Of a DNA stretch of 64,000 nucleotides, positions 33,540 to 46,886 are shown one piece after another. Under the pieces are notes generated by a model that saw nothing but the letters and a program-made list of their open reading frames with translations, did not search any database and was not told the origin of the DNA. The first letter of the stretch is position 1, and every line of letters begins with the position of its first letter. The position numbers and the translations under genes are program-made. Source of the stretch: Camellia lanceoleosa (lineage: Eukaryota > Streptophyta > Magnoliopsida > Ericales > Theaceae); NCBI GenBank assembly GCA_025200525.1, contig CM045761.1:138138223-138202222 (forward strand). The letters run 5' to 3'.

Positions 33540-36500
33540 GTAAGTTCCACTTTACAGAATACAATTAAATACATAACCATATTGCGACTTATGTCTTTTT
33601 ATCTCAGTTTCCTGTTCTATAGCTGCTTTACATAAAAAAATTTTAATTTTTTAATTTTATCATTCTGAACTCTGAAACCAAGGTAATTTAAAGCAACGAA
33701 TGAATGGTTCCTTCGACCACATTTCATTCTAGTTAAAAGTTCTAGGCTTGTGCATAAGGATTATTTCAATTGTAAATGCTAGTTTAAATGTCTACAAACT
33801 TATTTGAAGTCTTGAAGTTGATTTGATGTACCTAATGTGCTTCATTGTTTCATCCTATACATAATTTTAAAAAAAATTCTAGCATTGGTTCCATTCATTA
33901 CAGTGTAGGAAAGAGCTTTCTGTAGTGGTAGCAGGAAAGTGGATGAATCTCATCCCCTACCAAGTAAAGTGCTTATGGTTTTCAAAAAAGGTTTAAAAAT
34001 AAATTTTTGGAAAAAAAGTTCAATCCGCAAACCGCCCGCACATCCGCGAACCTTATCCGCACAAACCGCAAACCGCATTGTGGGCGGTTGCGGGTTGACT
34101 TTTTCCCAAACCGCATAGATGCGGACGGGTCCAAACCGAACCGTAAACCGTCCCAAACCGAACCGCGGACACCCCGAGAGTCAACCCCAACCCAAAGTAA
34201 ATTCTTAACAAGTGAATGTCATTTTAGAAATTGATCAACAGTAACTACCCTAAATAGACCAATATAAAGAATTTCAACAATTAAATTCACCTAATAAATA
34301 ATTTTTGATATCTTTGAAACTCTCTATGCCACTGTGCACAGGATAACTGGTGTGGTTAGTCTCTATCCTCCTAATCCTTGAAATAGTTGAAACACTTTTG
34401 TTATTAGGGGTAAGCAATTAGGGAGTGCAAATCACATTTGCCATATCTTGACAAGAATGCACAATAACAAAATGCAAATAAATCCTTTATTGCAAACAAT
34501 AAACATGATGGGAAGTATGAAATTATACACCATTAAAGTTGTTGAACAAAATGTACAAAACTATAGCATCTCAATATGACAAGTCTGACAACATTCAATA
34601 AAACTTGACGTATGCACTGGAACCCAATAGATAGTATAAGTGGATCAACGATATCGGTGCAATTTGTAACACACTCATCATTGATAAAAAAGGTAAAGTA
34701 TTCAGATAAATTTCAATTTATGAACCAGAGACTTGTATCACTTGATAGCTCTTGACATAAGCCATACACATTGATACAAGCCATACACAAAATTTTCAAT
34801 TTGTGCAGTCCCACATCGGTGGGAAGCAAAAAACTTTTGAGGCGTTCAGCGGCCTTTTAAACCCAAACTCAACTATTGTATATTTAGACTATCGAGTGAG
34901 TTGTAAAAGTATTGAAGGCTTTTATTTATAAAAGCTCCAGCCACTGGCAGTTGTGCTCGTTGCCTCGGTGAGTTTGTCTTTTACGTGGTCAATATTGTGA
35001 AACATTAACATAGACTTTAATTGCTTTTATTAAAGTTAAAGGCTTAAAAATTTGAGACACATGGCAATTTTAATGAAATAAGTCGATTCATTGCTTTTGA
35101 AGTGAATTTGCAAATTTACAAATGTAAATCCTTTGGATTGAGGAAGAATTGACATTCAATTCGTTGATTCTCATTTTGAACGTGATCACCACCCTAGGGT
35201 GATGATTAGGGGACCCAGGCCCAACATATAAGGGGAAACAAATGCTACAATTACACATACTATGTCAACAATCATAGCAAGCTTAGGTGCCTAGGTTCAC
35301 AGGTCATAGTTTCATAGAATAATAACGCTGTGATAAGTTGCAAGTATCATAGCCTCAATGATGTTGAAGGAACACGAGATTCAACAAGTTGGTTGTTATA
35401 ATAAAAAAATAAAAAAAAATTTGTGAGCTTAATGAGTTGAGCTCAGCTATTTTGAAGCTCGACTTGTTTGTTGTCTTATGAGCTTGGTCAAAGAGCACAT
35501 GTTCTCATTAAGCGAACAAGCCTAAAGACAAACCCAATGCCACCCCATCTGTTAACAGCTTGGAAAGTAGACAATCATATGCCAAGATCACATTTTTTTT
35601 TTTTTTCAAATCTGCACATTTGTAAGATTGCATATCCCATGTCCATTAAAAGCTAGGCATAAGTCGATACATGCTTGCATATGAATATGATCCCTGTGAA
35701 AGGTCTTCAAAAACCATTCTCATCATGAAGATGGCAACACAGATCATACTTAAAATAAATCTAAATCACACAACGCATATCCTATGCATTTTTTTTTATG
35801 TTTTAATTTCATGCATGTTGTGTTGTTAATTTAACAAACCCACCCCCATGAATAATTTTATTTGCCAAATGTTCATGTCTCCATGAATTAAGACACTAGG
35901 ATACTACTACAATTACAGCTGTTTTGAAATAACTAGCATTAAAAAAAAATAAAAAGTAAAACACAGGAGGAATGGAGTCATTCTTGACAACAAATATTGG
36001 GACAAATCGCCAGAAATATCGGATTCCTCGGGATGTTTTCGCCGGTGAGGAACCGATTCTACACAAATTGGTGTATTGACACTCGATGATTTGGGGACCT
36101 ACACATAACATATTAGTTACCTTTTTTTTTAATAATAATTAATAATAGGTTAGACTAGTAATATACAATTAGACTTTCTGGTGGACTAATGAATTAAAAT
36201 AATAATAAAAAAAATCAACATGCTTTGACCTTTGTGTGTGTGAATGTGTGTTAATATGCATATTTAGGAGACTTTTGAAATAGAACAAATCAAGATGGAA
36301 TGGAGTAGGATGGACTGCCTTATTTTGCTGGTCTGCCTTACTCAGGTGTGAAGGTATGCTGCTGTTGTGAGAGGATGGACTGTTATGCAATGCTAGTGTC
36401 TTTTTTTGCTCTGCTTTGTTTTTCAATGTTGCTTCAGTTTCTGCTACTTTGGCTCAGGCTCTATTCCTCTGCCTCAGTCTGTCAGTTTGTTTCAGCTTGC

Positions 36501-39500
36501 TTTGTGTGTGTATGCTGCTATGTGTGTGTTTCTCGCTACATTTTGTTTGTATCTTTTGCTAGATTGAGAGTTTAATTTAGTTGGTGTAGTTACTAGGTTT
36601 GATCAAATGCAAAATACACTTTAGTTTGCTCAAATGCATGACAAGGACTTATTTTGCCTTAGAAAAGGCTGTCTGGAGGTTTCTGCTATTGGGCCCTGGT
36701 GTTACCAAATCTGCAAAGAATGCTAAGAGTATTATTCATTAGTTTGGTCATTGCATCCTTTGTAGCAAAATCTGCCCCATCAGTAGTAGTCTCAGTAGTG
36801 GAGTTAGTTGATTCTGCATTCATAATATCAACAATTGCTTGAATATATGATCGCCTCGTTGTTCTTTGTTTGGGGTTTTGGTGCTGGTTGGTCTGTTTTG
36901 ATGAATGGTTGGTAGCTGCTGGCCTGTCTGGTTTGATGAATGTGGAGTTAGTTATTTCGTAGCTGCTGGTGCAGAGTTGTGAACTGTTGTTATTAGTCTG
37001 CTGGTGTATGATATAGGGTGTGTATTGCTGCTATGATGTCTGCTGGTGTATGAGAGGTGGTTTTCTGATAGATTTTGAAGTGTTTGCTTCTATAGGGTGT
37101 GTATTGCTGCTGGTGTCTGATGCTATAGGCTGTATTGCTGCTGGTTTATCCTCTGTTCTGGTGTTTGTTAGAAGATAATGTGTGTTTTGAAGAATTAGGT
37201 TTATCTTTTAAATTTTGTATTCATAGAATGCTTATATGCATCTTTGGGAGGGTTCTAGCTTTCTAAGATTTGTTGCACCTAAAGTTGATAAAAGAAGTTG
37301 CCAATGTCATGTAATCTAGGTTGACTTGCCACTGGTAGATATGATAAATCTTGCTAGAACAGCCAAGACTTGTCTCGGTGGATATGAATAAATCCTGTTA
37401 GAACAACCAAGAAGAAATATATTGTTCCTTTGGTTTCTGACTATAAAATCACAGTAGTTTTGTCATTTGGATTTGACTACAAATTAGGATTATTCACCTT
37501 TTATGGCCTTTCATGACTTTGTCATGACTGTTGTGTATTTTTGCACTTCAAAAGTTACTCATATAAATTACATAATATGAGTCATACAAGACTTAGACAT
37601 GTCTACTGTTTATGCATGTGTAAACCTATTTATAGTTGTGCATTGAGCTTGCAAACTCAGTATACGGAGCTTTTTTTGTCTTGTTCTTAACCTTTTGTTT
37701 TTTGAAACATGCTTTTATGTGGCATTTTTGGTGTGCAAAAAGGTGAAATGTAAATTGACAGTCTTTGTTAGGTAGTTAGATACACCATTGCTTGATGTGA
37801 ACATATAGGAAGGAACCATCATATGTTTGGTATTAGAAGTCAATGTTGCATTTGGATTAGTGAATTTCAAATGTGTGGATTGTAGTTAATTTTAAAGGTT
37901 TGCTACATAAGCATATATTCGAACAATCAATAAGTGGATTTTGAAGCTATATACCTTGAGTTTAAAAGCCTAAATCATAATTTTGAAATAATCAGATTAC
38001 AAGGAAAAGAAAAAGAAATCCATTCTACTAAGGATTTGAAGTGCATGTGTATTTTAGTTAGGATGCATCTCTCATGCCTCGTTTTTAGCATTTCCCTCAA
38101 ATCTCTCAATACAACTTAATTGCTCCATCCTCTTCAAGTTTATCCTAAATCCCTTCATTTCAAATCTGTTAATCTGAATGCAACCTAAGTGGTATTGGTG
38201 TTACTTATGTATTTACTTCTTGGGGCCTATGTGACAAAAGCTAAAGTATTTTGTGCTTTTATTACTGTTTTGTGCCATACGTCCTTTTTGCCCTTTGGTC
38301 ATTGATGCATGAATGGTTATTCAACCTGTCAGTGGTTCCATTGATATAGATAAAATTCATCCTCCACATATTAGTCTCTTTAAAAAAGAAAGAAAGAAAG
38401 AAGTAATCCTCCTCATGTTAGTCTAAAATATTCTCATTTCCCTCTACCTGCTTTAGAAGTCTTGAGCTTCCAACGTCAAAAATTAACAGTCACTTCCCCT
38501 TTGGTTTATGACAAATACATTTGATTTCCTTAGGTTCTAGAAAATGCATCTGTCCCCTGAGGTTTCAAATCACATAACGAATACCCCTTCTGTTCTTCAA
38601 CCGTTAGGTCAACTATAAGAATTTTATGCTATTAGCAATTTTAAATTTTAAAATTCTCCTTTTACCCCTAGAATAATCTAATGCATTTGAAGAGCATTGC
38701 CCTCAAAGCTAAGCCTGCACCTTCACACTTGACATCCCTAGATTTACCATTGCCCCCCTTGTTCCCTACTTGCAGAACAAGTATATAATATCCAAAGAGC
38801 ATGGTCATGAACATGCAACATGATATGATATAAATACGTTGACATGATAAATTTTCACAATGCAGAACACAACATGTGGAGGACTTGAGCGTAAATATAG
38901 TTTTATATATTTATCTTGTCATATATATGAGCATTCCTTTTAAAGATAATAAAGATTACAACATAAATCTAACTTCCAAACTTTGAAGTAGGTAAGAATA
39001 ATAGTTATAAATATGTTAATATACATAGGTTTTCTTTTTATCATTGAATCCCAAGTTATTTTGTCCAAACTTAATATGTGTTTCTTATGTGTTTAAGTGA
39101 TCGACACGTCTGTCTCCCAAAAAAAATTTTCAAATAGAATTTTTTAATATTTGTACAATAGTAACCTAATCACCTTGAGATAAGAAATGCTGTTATTGTG
39201 AATCACCTTCTTACATATAGGTTTGTGACTTTTAAGATTATTTTTTGGTGACTGATGCATTGAATTGTTACGTGGTCTGGTTTTTATTGGTAATGATACA
39301 ATCTAATCATAATGAAAATTTCCATCTTTAACTCCCATTTCTGTCCATGATATATTTGCTTACCTATTGGAATGTTTGCATTTTTGTCCATGATATATTT
39401 GCTCACCTATTCGAATGTGTGCATTTATGATGTATAAAATATTAGAATTGTTGTTATGGTTAATTAATATGCATGTTCATGTATACAGAATATATATTTA

Positions 39501-39515
39501 GGAGAAGTAAACAAA
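33540..39515. other. long non-coding leader of the CACTA element
   Basis: No coherent protein was found over 6 kb. Contents include a GC-rich CCGCAAACCGC-type repeat (about 34015-34160), a GTCCCACATCGG motif (34808-34819), and TGCTGGTGT-rich simple sequence (about 36880-37160). Short frames such as 36348-36575 have biased Cys/Leu composition from TGT/CTT repeats and are not credible. Part could be captured host or nested element DNA. Confidence 0.6.
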
Positions 39516-42500
39516 ATGGACAAGAGTTGGATTGATTTGCCAAATAGGATGTCGAGAGAATACATGAATGGGATCGATCGATTTCTAGTGTTTGCATACA
39601 CCAATAGGGCTACAAGTTCGATGATTTGTTGTCCATGTAGGAAATGCGAGAATCGCTATCATCTTGTCTGAGATAGTGTGCGAGAGCACTTGATTTCAAA
39701 TGGCTTTCTAAACAAATATAAACATTGGATTAATCATGGAGAGTCGTATACTTCTATGCATGGTAACCGAGATAATGAAGCCTTAGTGAATGAAAACATT
39801 AGGGATGATATGGTGGGAATGATACACGATGTTACTGGTATTTCAGTTCCTAGTACAAGTGTTGTAGGTGATGAACCACAGGCACCAACTAATCCCACTG
39901 TAGCAGAACCACTTGCAACTGATTCGCAGTCAGGTCCAGATGTAGAGACTAAAAATTACTTCAAACTTTTAGAGGATGCTCAGAGTGAATTGTATCTGGG
40001 TTGTCGAAGTTCACATCTTTGTCGTTCATTGTTCGACTTTTACATATGAAGGTGCTAAATCGTGGAGTGACATACATTACCATGTTACTTGAGTTGTTGA
40101 ATGAAGCTTTCCCTGAGGGTGCGAAACTTCCTGATTCTTACTATAAAGCTCAAAAGATCACTACAGATTTGGGCTTCACATATGAAACGTGGGATGTATG
40201 CCCCAATAGTTGTATATTGTTCCGAAATGAATACATCAATCTTGATGAATGTGTCATATGCAAAAGTTCTAGGTGGAAACAAAATGGAGCTGATAGTTCA
40301 ATGTTCCTCATGGAGGCGGTAAACAGATATCCTCTAAACAAATGAGGTATTTCCCTTTGAAGCAAAGATTGCAGAGGTTATATATGTCATCGAAAACGGC
40401 CAAGCTCATGAAATGGCATGCAAAGGAACGGCAAGATGATGGTGTCTTAAGACATCCTACTGACTCCCATGCATGGAAAGATTTTGACCGTCGAAATACT
40501 GACTTTGCTGATGATTGTCGAAGTGTAAGGCTTGGGTTAGCATCTGATGGTTTTAACCCATTCGGATCGATGAACATAGTTCATAGCATCTGGCCTGTTG
40601 TTCTCATTCCATACAACTTACCGCCATGGATGTGCATGAAACAACCATTTTTTATTTTGTCTACACTTATCGATGGCCCAAAAGGACCTGGTGACAAAAT
40701 TGATGTGTATATGCAACCGTTGATTGAGGAGTTGAAGGAACTATGGACTGATGGTGTCTCTACATTCGATGCATCAACAAATCAAATGTTTCAAATACAT
40801 GCAGCTTTGTTATGGACAATTAGTGATTTTCCAGCATATGCGAACTTGTCAGGATGGAGCACGAAAGTAGAATATGCATGTCCATGTTGCAATAAGGAAA
40901 CTAGATCGTGTTGGTTGAAACATGTTAGGAAACATTCATATTTAGGTCATCTCAGATTCCTATCTAATGGTCATAAATTTCGAAAGGATAAAGTATCATT
41001 TGATGGTACTCAGGAATTGAGTCTCAAACCGAGATTGTTATCTGGATCAGAGATTTTGCTACAAGTAGAATCTGAGGGTAGCTTAACCCAATACAGGCTG
41101 GATGACCTTAAAGAGAGGCATAGGAGACAAGTGGAAAAGGAGAAAGCTGGACCTCGCACTCATAGTTGGAAAAAAAAAAGTATATTTTTTGAATTGCCAT
41201 ATTAGGAGCAAAATCTAATAAGACATAACCTTGATGTGATGCATATAGAGAAGAATGTGTGTGACAATGTATTGTGGACAATACTGGGGGTTGTAAGGAA
41301 ATCCAAGGATAATGTCAATGCTCGGCGCGATCTGCAAGAAATGAATATTAGAAAACCCCTACACTTGCAGTCAAGAGGGACGAATAAAGCTTATTTGCCA
41401 CCAGCACAATTCACAATGACCAAGGATGAGAAATATTTGTTCTTGAAAATGCTTAAGGACGTTAGAGTTCCTGACGGGTATTCATCAAATATCTCTCGTC
41501 GTGTACGATTACAGGATAGAAGCATTTCGGGTCTAAAGAGCCACGATAGTCATATTCTGATGCAACAACTTATTCCTTTGGGTGTACGAGGATTGTTGCC
41601 TAAGAATGTTGTTCAAGCCTTGATTGAATTAAGTAATTTCTTCAGACAATTGTGTTCCAAAGTAAGTCGTCAAACAGATGTAGCAAATATCCAAGGTCGT
41701 ATAGCACTAACACTTTGTCATTTGGAGAAAATATTTCCACCAGCTTTTTTTGATATAATGGAGCATCTGCCTATACACCTAGGTGATGAAGCATTGGTGG
41801 CTGGAGCGATTCAATTTCGATGGATGTATCCAATTGAGAGATATCTTCTTACTTTAAAGCAATATGTACGTAATCGGGCTCATCCAGAAGGTTCAATGGC
41901 TAAAGGTTATCTCATGGAAGAATGCATGAATTTTTGCTCTCAATATCTGAATGATGTGGAAACTAAATTGAATCGGCCTGTAAGGAACTACAATGGTGCA
42001 GCTAATATGGGTCGTGCTGTTGGTGAAACCACAACTTTCAACCTTGGTCATACTTCTTATGTACAGTGTCATCGATATATCTTGTTCAATACGAAAGCAG
42101 TTGAACCATTCCTAAAGTAGGTACCCCTCTTACTCAATATTTGACAAGTTTTTTTTGTTTTTTATTACATTTCAAATATTAATTTGTAATTGATAATTTT
42201 TCAACGTATATAGGAAACATCTTGAAGAACTTAAGATGAAAATGCCTCGTGCTGATGATCATCAACTCCGAAATGAACATTTCAAAACTTTTCACACTTG
42301 GTTTAAAGAACATGTATGTATGGACAAATCTAGCTATAGGTTACAACTTAGGTCGATTTGCGTTTTGAATTTGCTTTCATGTTTTAAATAGGTTCACACT
42401 TTGCGAAGGACTGATAATGCCATATTTTCCGAAGAGATTCATACATTGGCAAATGGTCCTCATACCGGAGCAAGAAGGTTCACCGGTTACATAACTAATG

Positions 42501-43048
42501 GGTTCCGTTTTCGGGTCAAGTCTATGGATGACCGTCGAGCCAGTCAAAATTCTGGTGTAGCTTTGAAAGCAGATACTATTAGTTATGCAAGCCGGAAGGA
42601 CAAAAATCCTCGTGTGGGGGCTGTGTACTATTATGGACAAGTGACAGATATCATTGAAATCCGGTACACCAATGCAATGAAGTATGTATTGTTCAAGTGT
42701 GACTGGATAGACAATGTTCGGGGTAAGAAAGAAGATAATTTCAAGTTCACGTTGATTAACTTCAACCATTTGTTGTATCGAGATGATCAAATCACCAATG
42801 AACCTTTCATCTTGGTATCCCAAGCTGAGCAAGTTTGGTATGTTGCAGACCCTATAGAATCAGATTGGCAAGTGGTTGTGAAGATGTCTCAAAGGGGTTT
42901 ATTTGATATGTATTCTACTGATCCAGAAACTGAGCCATATATGAGTCAACAATTAGAAGAAAATATAATGGTCCGTGATGAAGAAGTTGGCTGGGTGAGG
43001 GAAGTCGTAGAAGGAGAAACTGTTGATGTTGAAATGAGAGAGAATTAA
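39516..43048 (+). pseudogene. CACTA transposase (TNP2/TnpD type), three exons, broken
   Basis: Likely exons are 39516-42116, 42214-42313 and 42392-43048, with GTAGGT and GTATGT donors; the joins keep the frame. The N-terminus M-D-K-S-W-I-D-L-P with C-x2-C-x2-C and V-R-E-H-L-I is the transposase-associated domain. The TNP2 core follows (R-Y-F-P-L-K, L-A-S-D-G-F-N-P-F-G, L-S-G-W-S-T-K). A DUF4218-type region comes next (H-L-P-I-H-L-G-D-E, R-W-M-Y-P-I-E-R-Y), then a DUF4216-type C-terminus (Y-Y-Y-G-Q-V-T-D-I-I-E). Defects are TGA at 39669, a one-base loss near 39998, a break near 40341 and TAG at 41203. The protein would cut and join the transposon ends. Confidence 0.93.
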
Positions 43049-43242
43049 GATATTTTGTAATAATTTTTGGATTCTGTAATGACACAGTAAATTTTCATGC
43101 TTTAATGACTTGCATATTTGGGCATGTTACTTTATTTAACAATTTTATGTGCTTCCAATTTATTTATTATGTTTGTTTTGTATTTACATTATTAACTCCA
43201 AACTATTCTCTATATTTTCAATTATATTTGTTCTGACTTGTT

Positions 43243-46200
43243 ATGGCACGGAAGAGGAAGCTTAATAATCCCTCTCGCACTATGGTGATGTTTTGCGTGT
43301 CTGAACACAATCACCACCACCATCACGACCATCGTCATGACCACCACCACCATCACAGCCCACCACCACCATTACGACCACCGATACCACCACCACCATC
43401 ACGACCATACCACCACCATCACAGCCACTGATACAATCACCACCATCATCACAATTGTCTCGACCAACATTGTCTTCACAAGCCACCACAGGTATACAAA
43501 TTTGTTATGTACTTAAATTATATTAACTAAATTATTTCATTTTCATTATACATAAACTTTCTAATTTCATATGCTAGGACCGACGACTTCTTCATATCCC
43601 ACCTCAGGTACAGGTTTGTTTTCATGTATTTAATTTATGCTTTTATTTATATGTTGTTTATTATATTCTGATATAATTTGTTTATTCTTATAATGTGTTC
43701 CAAATCCAGCGACTGATTCACAAGCCAACTCAGGTATAACAAATGGCTATGTATCTAATTACGTTAATTTAGCTACAAGTTATTTATTATCAATTTTTGA
43801 AATATGTGTTTTTTTTCCATTACTCCTCACATGCCCTACAGGTTCTTTATCTTCCCCCCGAGGTCGAGGATTTGCGAAAGGCATTAAAGATTGGGGTACG
43901 GGCAAGAAGTTGGCCACTGATTTCGACGCCGACTTCAATCCTACTGGAGATAATGAGTCTAAGTTAACTAGCCAACTTGGGTTCATGGTACGTAATGGGA
44001 ACATTGTTTCTCTTACGTACGTTGATTGGACCGAAGTGCCTATTGATGTTCTTGAGTCAATATGGGCAGATGTTAAGGTAAAAACATATTTACTAAATTG
44101 TTCAATTATATTATTAATTGAACTAATGATTTAAATTGTACTGTAGCATAATTTACAAATTTGTCCGGAGGGGTACAAACCACGTTGCTTGAAAAAGTGC
44201 AATGAGTTGTGGAAGGATCACAAAAGCAAGATCAAGAATAAGTATTTTAAGCCTAACAAGGATCATACTAATATCAAAGACATGGTGCCTCCGCAAATTG
44301 TTCCAGAACAGTGGTATGATCTTGTTGATTATTGGAAGACTAAGAAAGTAGAGGTATATAAAATAAGTTAATTACAAAGCACGTATCTTTAGAAAAATTA
44401 TTAACTTTGTATACTTGCGACTTACATTTATGCAAACTTTATAGGACATTGCAGTCCACAATGCTGGAAGTCGTTCCTTTCATTATATTAATCATACGAC
44501 AGGGCGTACTTCATTCACTCAGATTCGAAGGAAGGTATATATTATTTAGGTAGATATCAATATGAATGTAAATTACTGCGATAATAATTAATTTTTGAAT
44601 TTTCAGATGGTTGCTGAAGGGTTGCCCACGGATAAAATGAGTGTTTGGAAATATACACGCAATCAAACTGACCCTGATGTTAGGCAAACCATGGTATTTT
44701 CAAATCCTTAAATTTGTATTTATATTTGATTTTGTTTGAACTACTTAATTATATGTACTTGTTATTTTAATTTATAGGATGAGTTTGAGCGCCAATTGTC
44801 CATGTTGCCTAAAGATTACCGCACTACCGAAGATGCTCGAGACAGTGTTTTCCACGATATGGTCGGTGAAGATGGGCATGGATATTGTCGTACTTACGGC
44901 AAGGATATGCCTTGGAGCATGGTGTATGGAGATAAATCTAAGTCATCACAGTCAGGATCTCAGTCATCGATTGTTGCCGAGATCACAAAACAGGTTCGTA
45001 CGGAGTTGAGACAAGAGCTGAGAGATGAGATTAGAGAGGAATTGAGGGAGGAGATGCGAACAGAGCTTTCGACACAGATACAAGAAATGAAAGCTGAAAT
45101 GTTGGCTATTGTGTCCCACGAAGGGAGTACAAATCACAACAAACAGGTTCGGTATAAATAAATGTTTTATAAATATCTAATTATAGCACAATTGTATCAT
45201 TGAATATAAATACGATTAACAAAGAATACCATGAATATCATAGGTACCGGATGCATTGAGTGGACACCGTGAACCTACGGATTATGACGCCGATGAGAAC
45301 CCACATACACCACCACCAAATGATGAGGTAAACTTTCAAACAATTTGAAAACTTGTCGTTTGTCAAAATTTGTCGTTTTGTAACTTTTTTTCCAAACTGG
45401 TTGACACACTAAAATGCTCAAACGGGTTCGGATATCAACGAAACTTGACACGCACAACATACTAGGCACACATGACTTGTAGGAGAAGGATAAAGCTTGG
45501 GTGGAAAGGTTTGTGAGCATTATAATAGGTATGGCAACTAGCAGCTTTGATTGTGGGAAGTATGGTAGGCACATGAAGAGGTAAGGAACACACCACATGT
45601 TTGTCATGATTTGGAGTATGTCTTCTAGTGGTTTGTCACCCTAAACTGTTCAATGCATTAGTGCAAGTCCCTCAAGAGAAATGAACACACTGTCAAATCC
45701 TCAACTTTATCCACTGAGCCGCATGCCTCCAGAGTTCTTACACAAGGATCATGAGGCCACTTAGCCCCTCATGACCATTGGACCAACTCTGTGGGGGTCC
45801 GTGGACTCTACTTCCAATTTAAGTTAGTGTGAGAGCATCGGAACCATTTGGAGATAACATTGGAGACGAGAAAATAAGGTATAGGAGGGACATGTTTAGG
45901 TAGAGAGTCACTCAACTGGACTGAGAGTACCGAGCATGTAATTGCAAGTGGTAGAGACAACACACTTGAGCAAGCCAAGGGGGGTGCATTGAGCACATTC
46001 GGGCAAATGCACTAACACAGGTGCCTTGGAGATTGCCTACGAGTGCCTAGGTTTCAAAACATGTGGGGTTGTAGAGGTATTATGGTTTCAATCCCTATGG
46101 TGCATTGAGACCATAATTAAGCACAGCGCAATAAGACTTTAGAGGGTGGCGATGAGGTAAAAAAAGGAGTTTCTCTTTAGGTAGGAACATAGAGGGGGAG

Positions 46201-46844
46201 GGGGCATTTGGCAAGAGGCACACTAACTCTCTTTTAGCATCTTGCTTACAAATTTAAATTCCAATCAAAATTTGTCTTTGCAGCATCATGAAATTTTCCA
46301 CTTCTTTTCATGTATTTGCCTAGATGGATGGTCACTAATCACTATTATTCAAATTAACTTCATTAACAGTAGTATTTTGCTTCGCTGCATTAGTCTACAT
46401 CTCACTAGAAAGTGTAATATGATGAACAGCACATTTCATGATTACTTTTCATATTTGCTACTAACTCTCATATTTGCTGCATTAGTCTACATCTCATATT
46501 TGCTGTCTGCATTAGTCTTGTAGATTTTGAGGATTAATTCACTTCTGTGCTGAACCTTTAACATGCATTCAGTGCCTGATAACTGGTGTTCCCAATGAAG
46601 TGCATGATTTTTATAAAATATGAATTGAATAGAATTAGGAAATATACGTACATGGGAGCTGTTTTTCTGTGCCCTGCTCCTTATTTTTCTTGGGCCTTTC
46701 CTGCTGCATATGGAAATGATTTTCTCAAGACTATGCATGTGCCCATCCTACCAGACTATCTTAGAAATTTGACCCTCTAAATTCATCATCATTGTTTACC
46801 ATAGTTGGTACTTCTGTTGACAACATACGTGTAGTCAGTCATAC

Positions 46845-46886
<42 letters not shown>

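Noticed and set aside
36348..36575. Cys/Leu/Val-rich 75-codon frame resembling a membrane protein
   Set aside because: Composition follows from TGTGTG/CTTTG simple sequence; no start context, no homology recognised.
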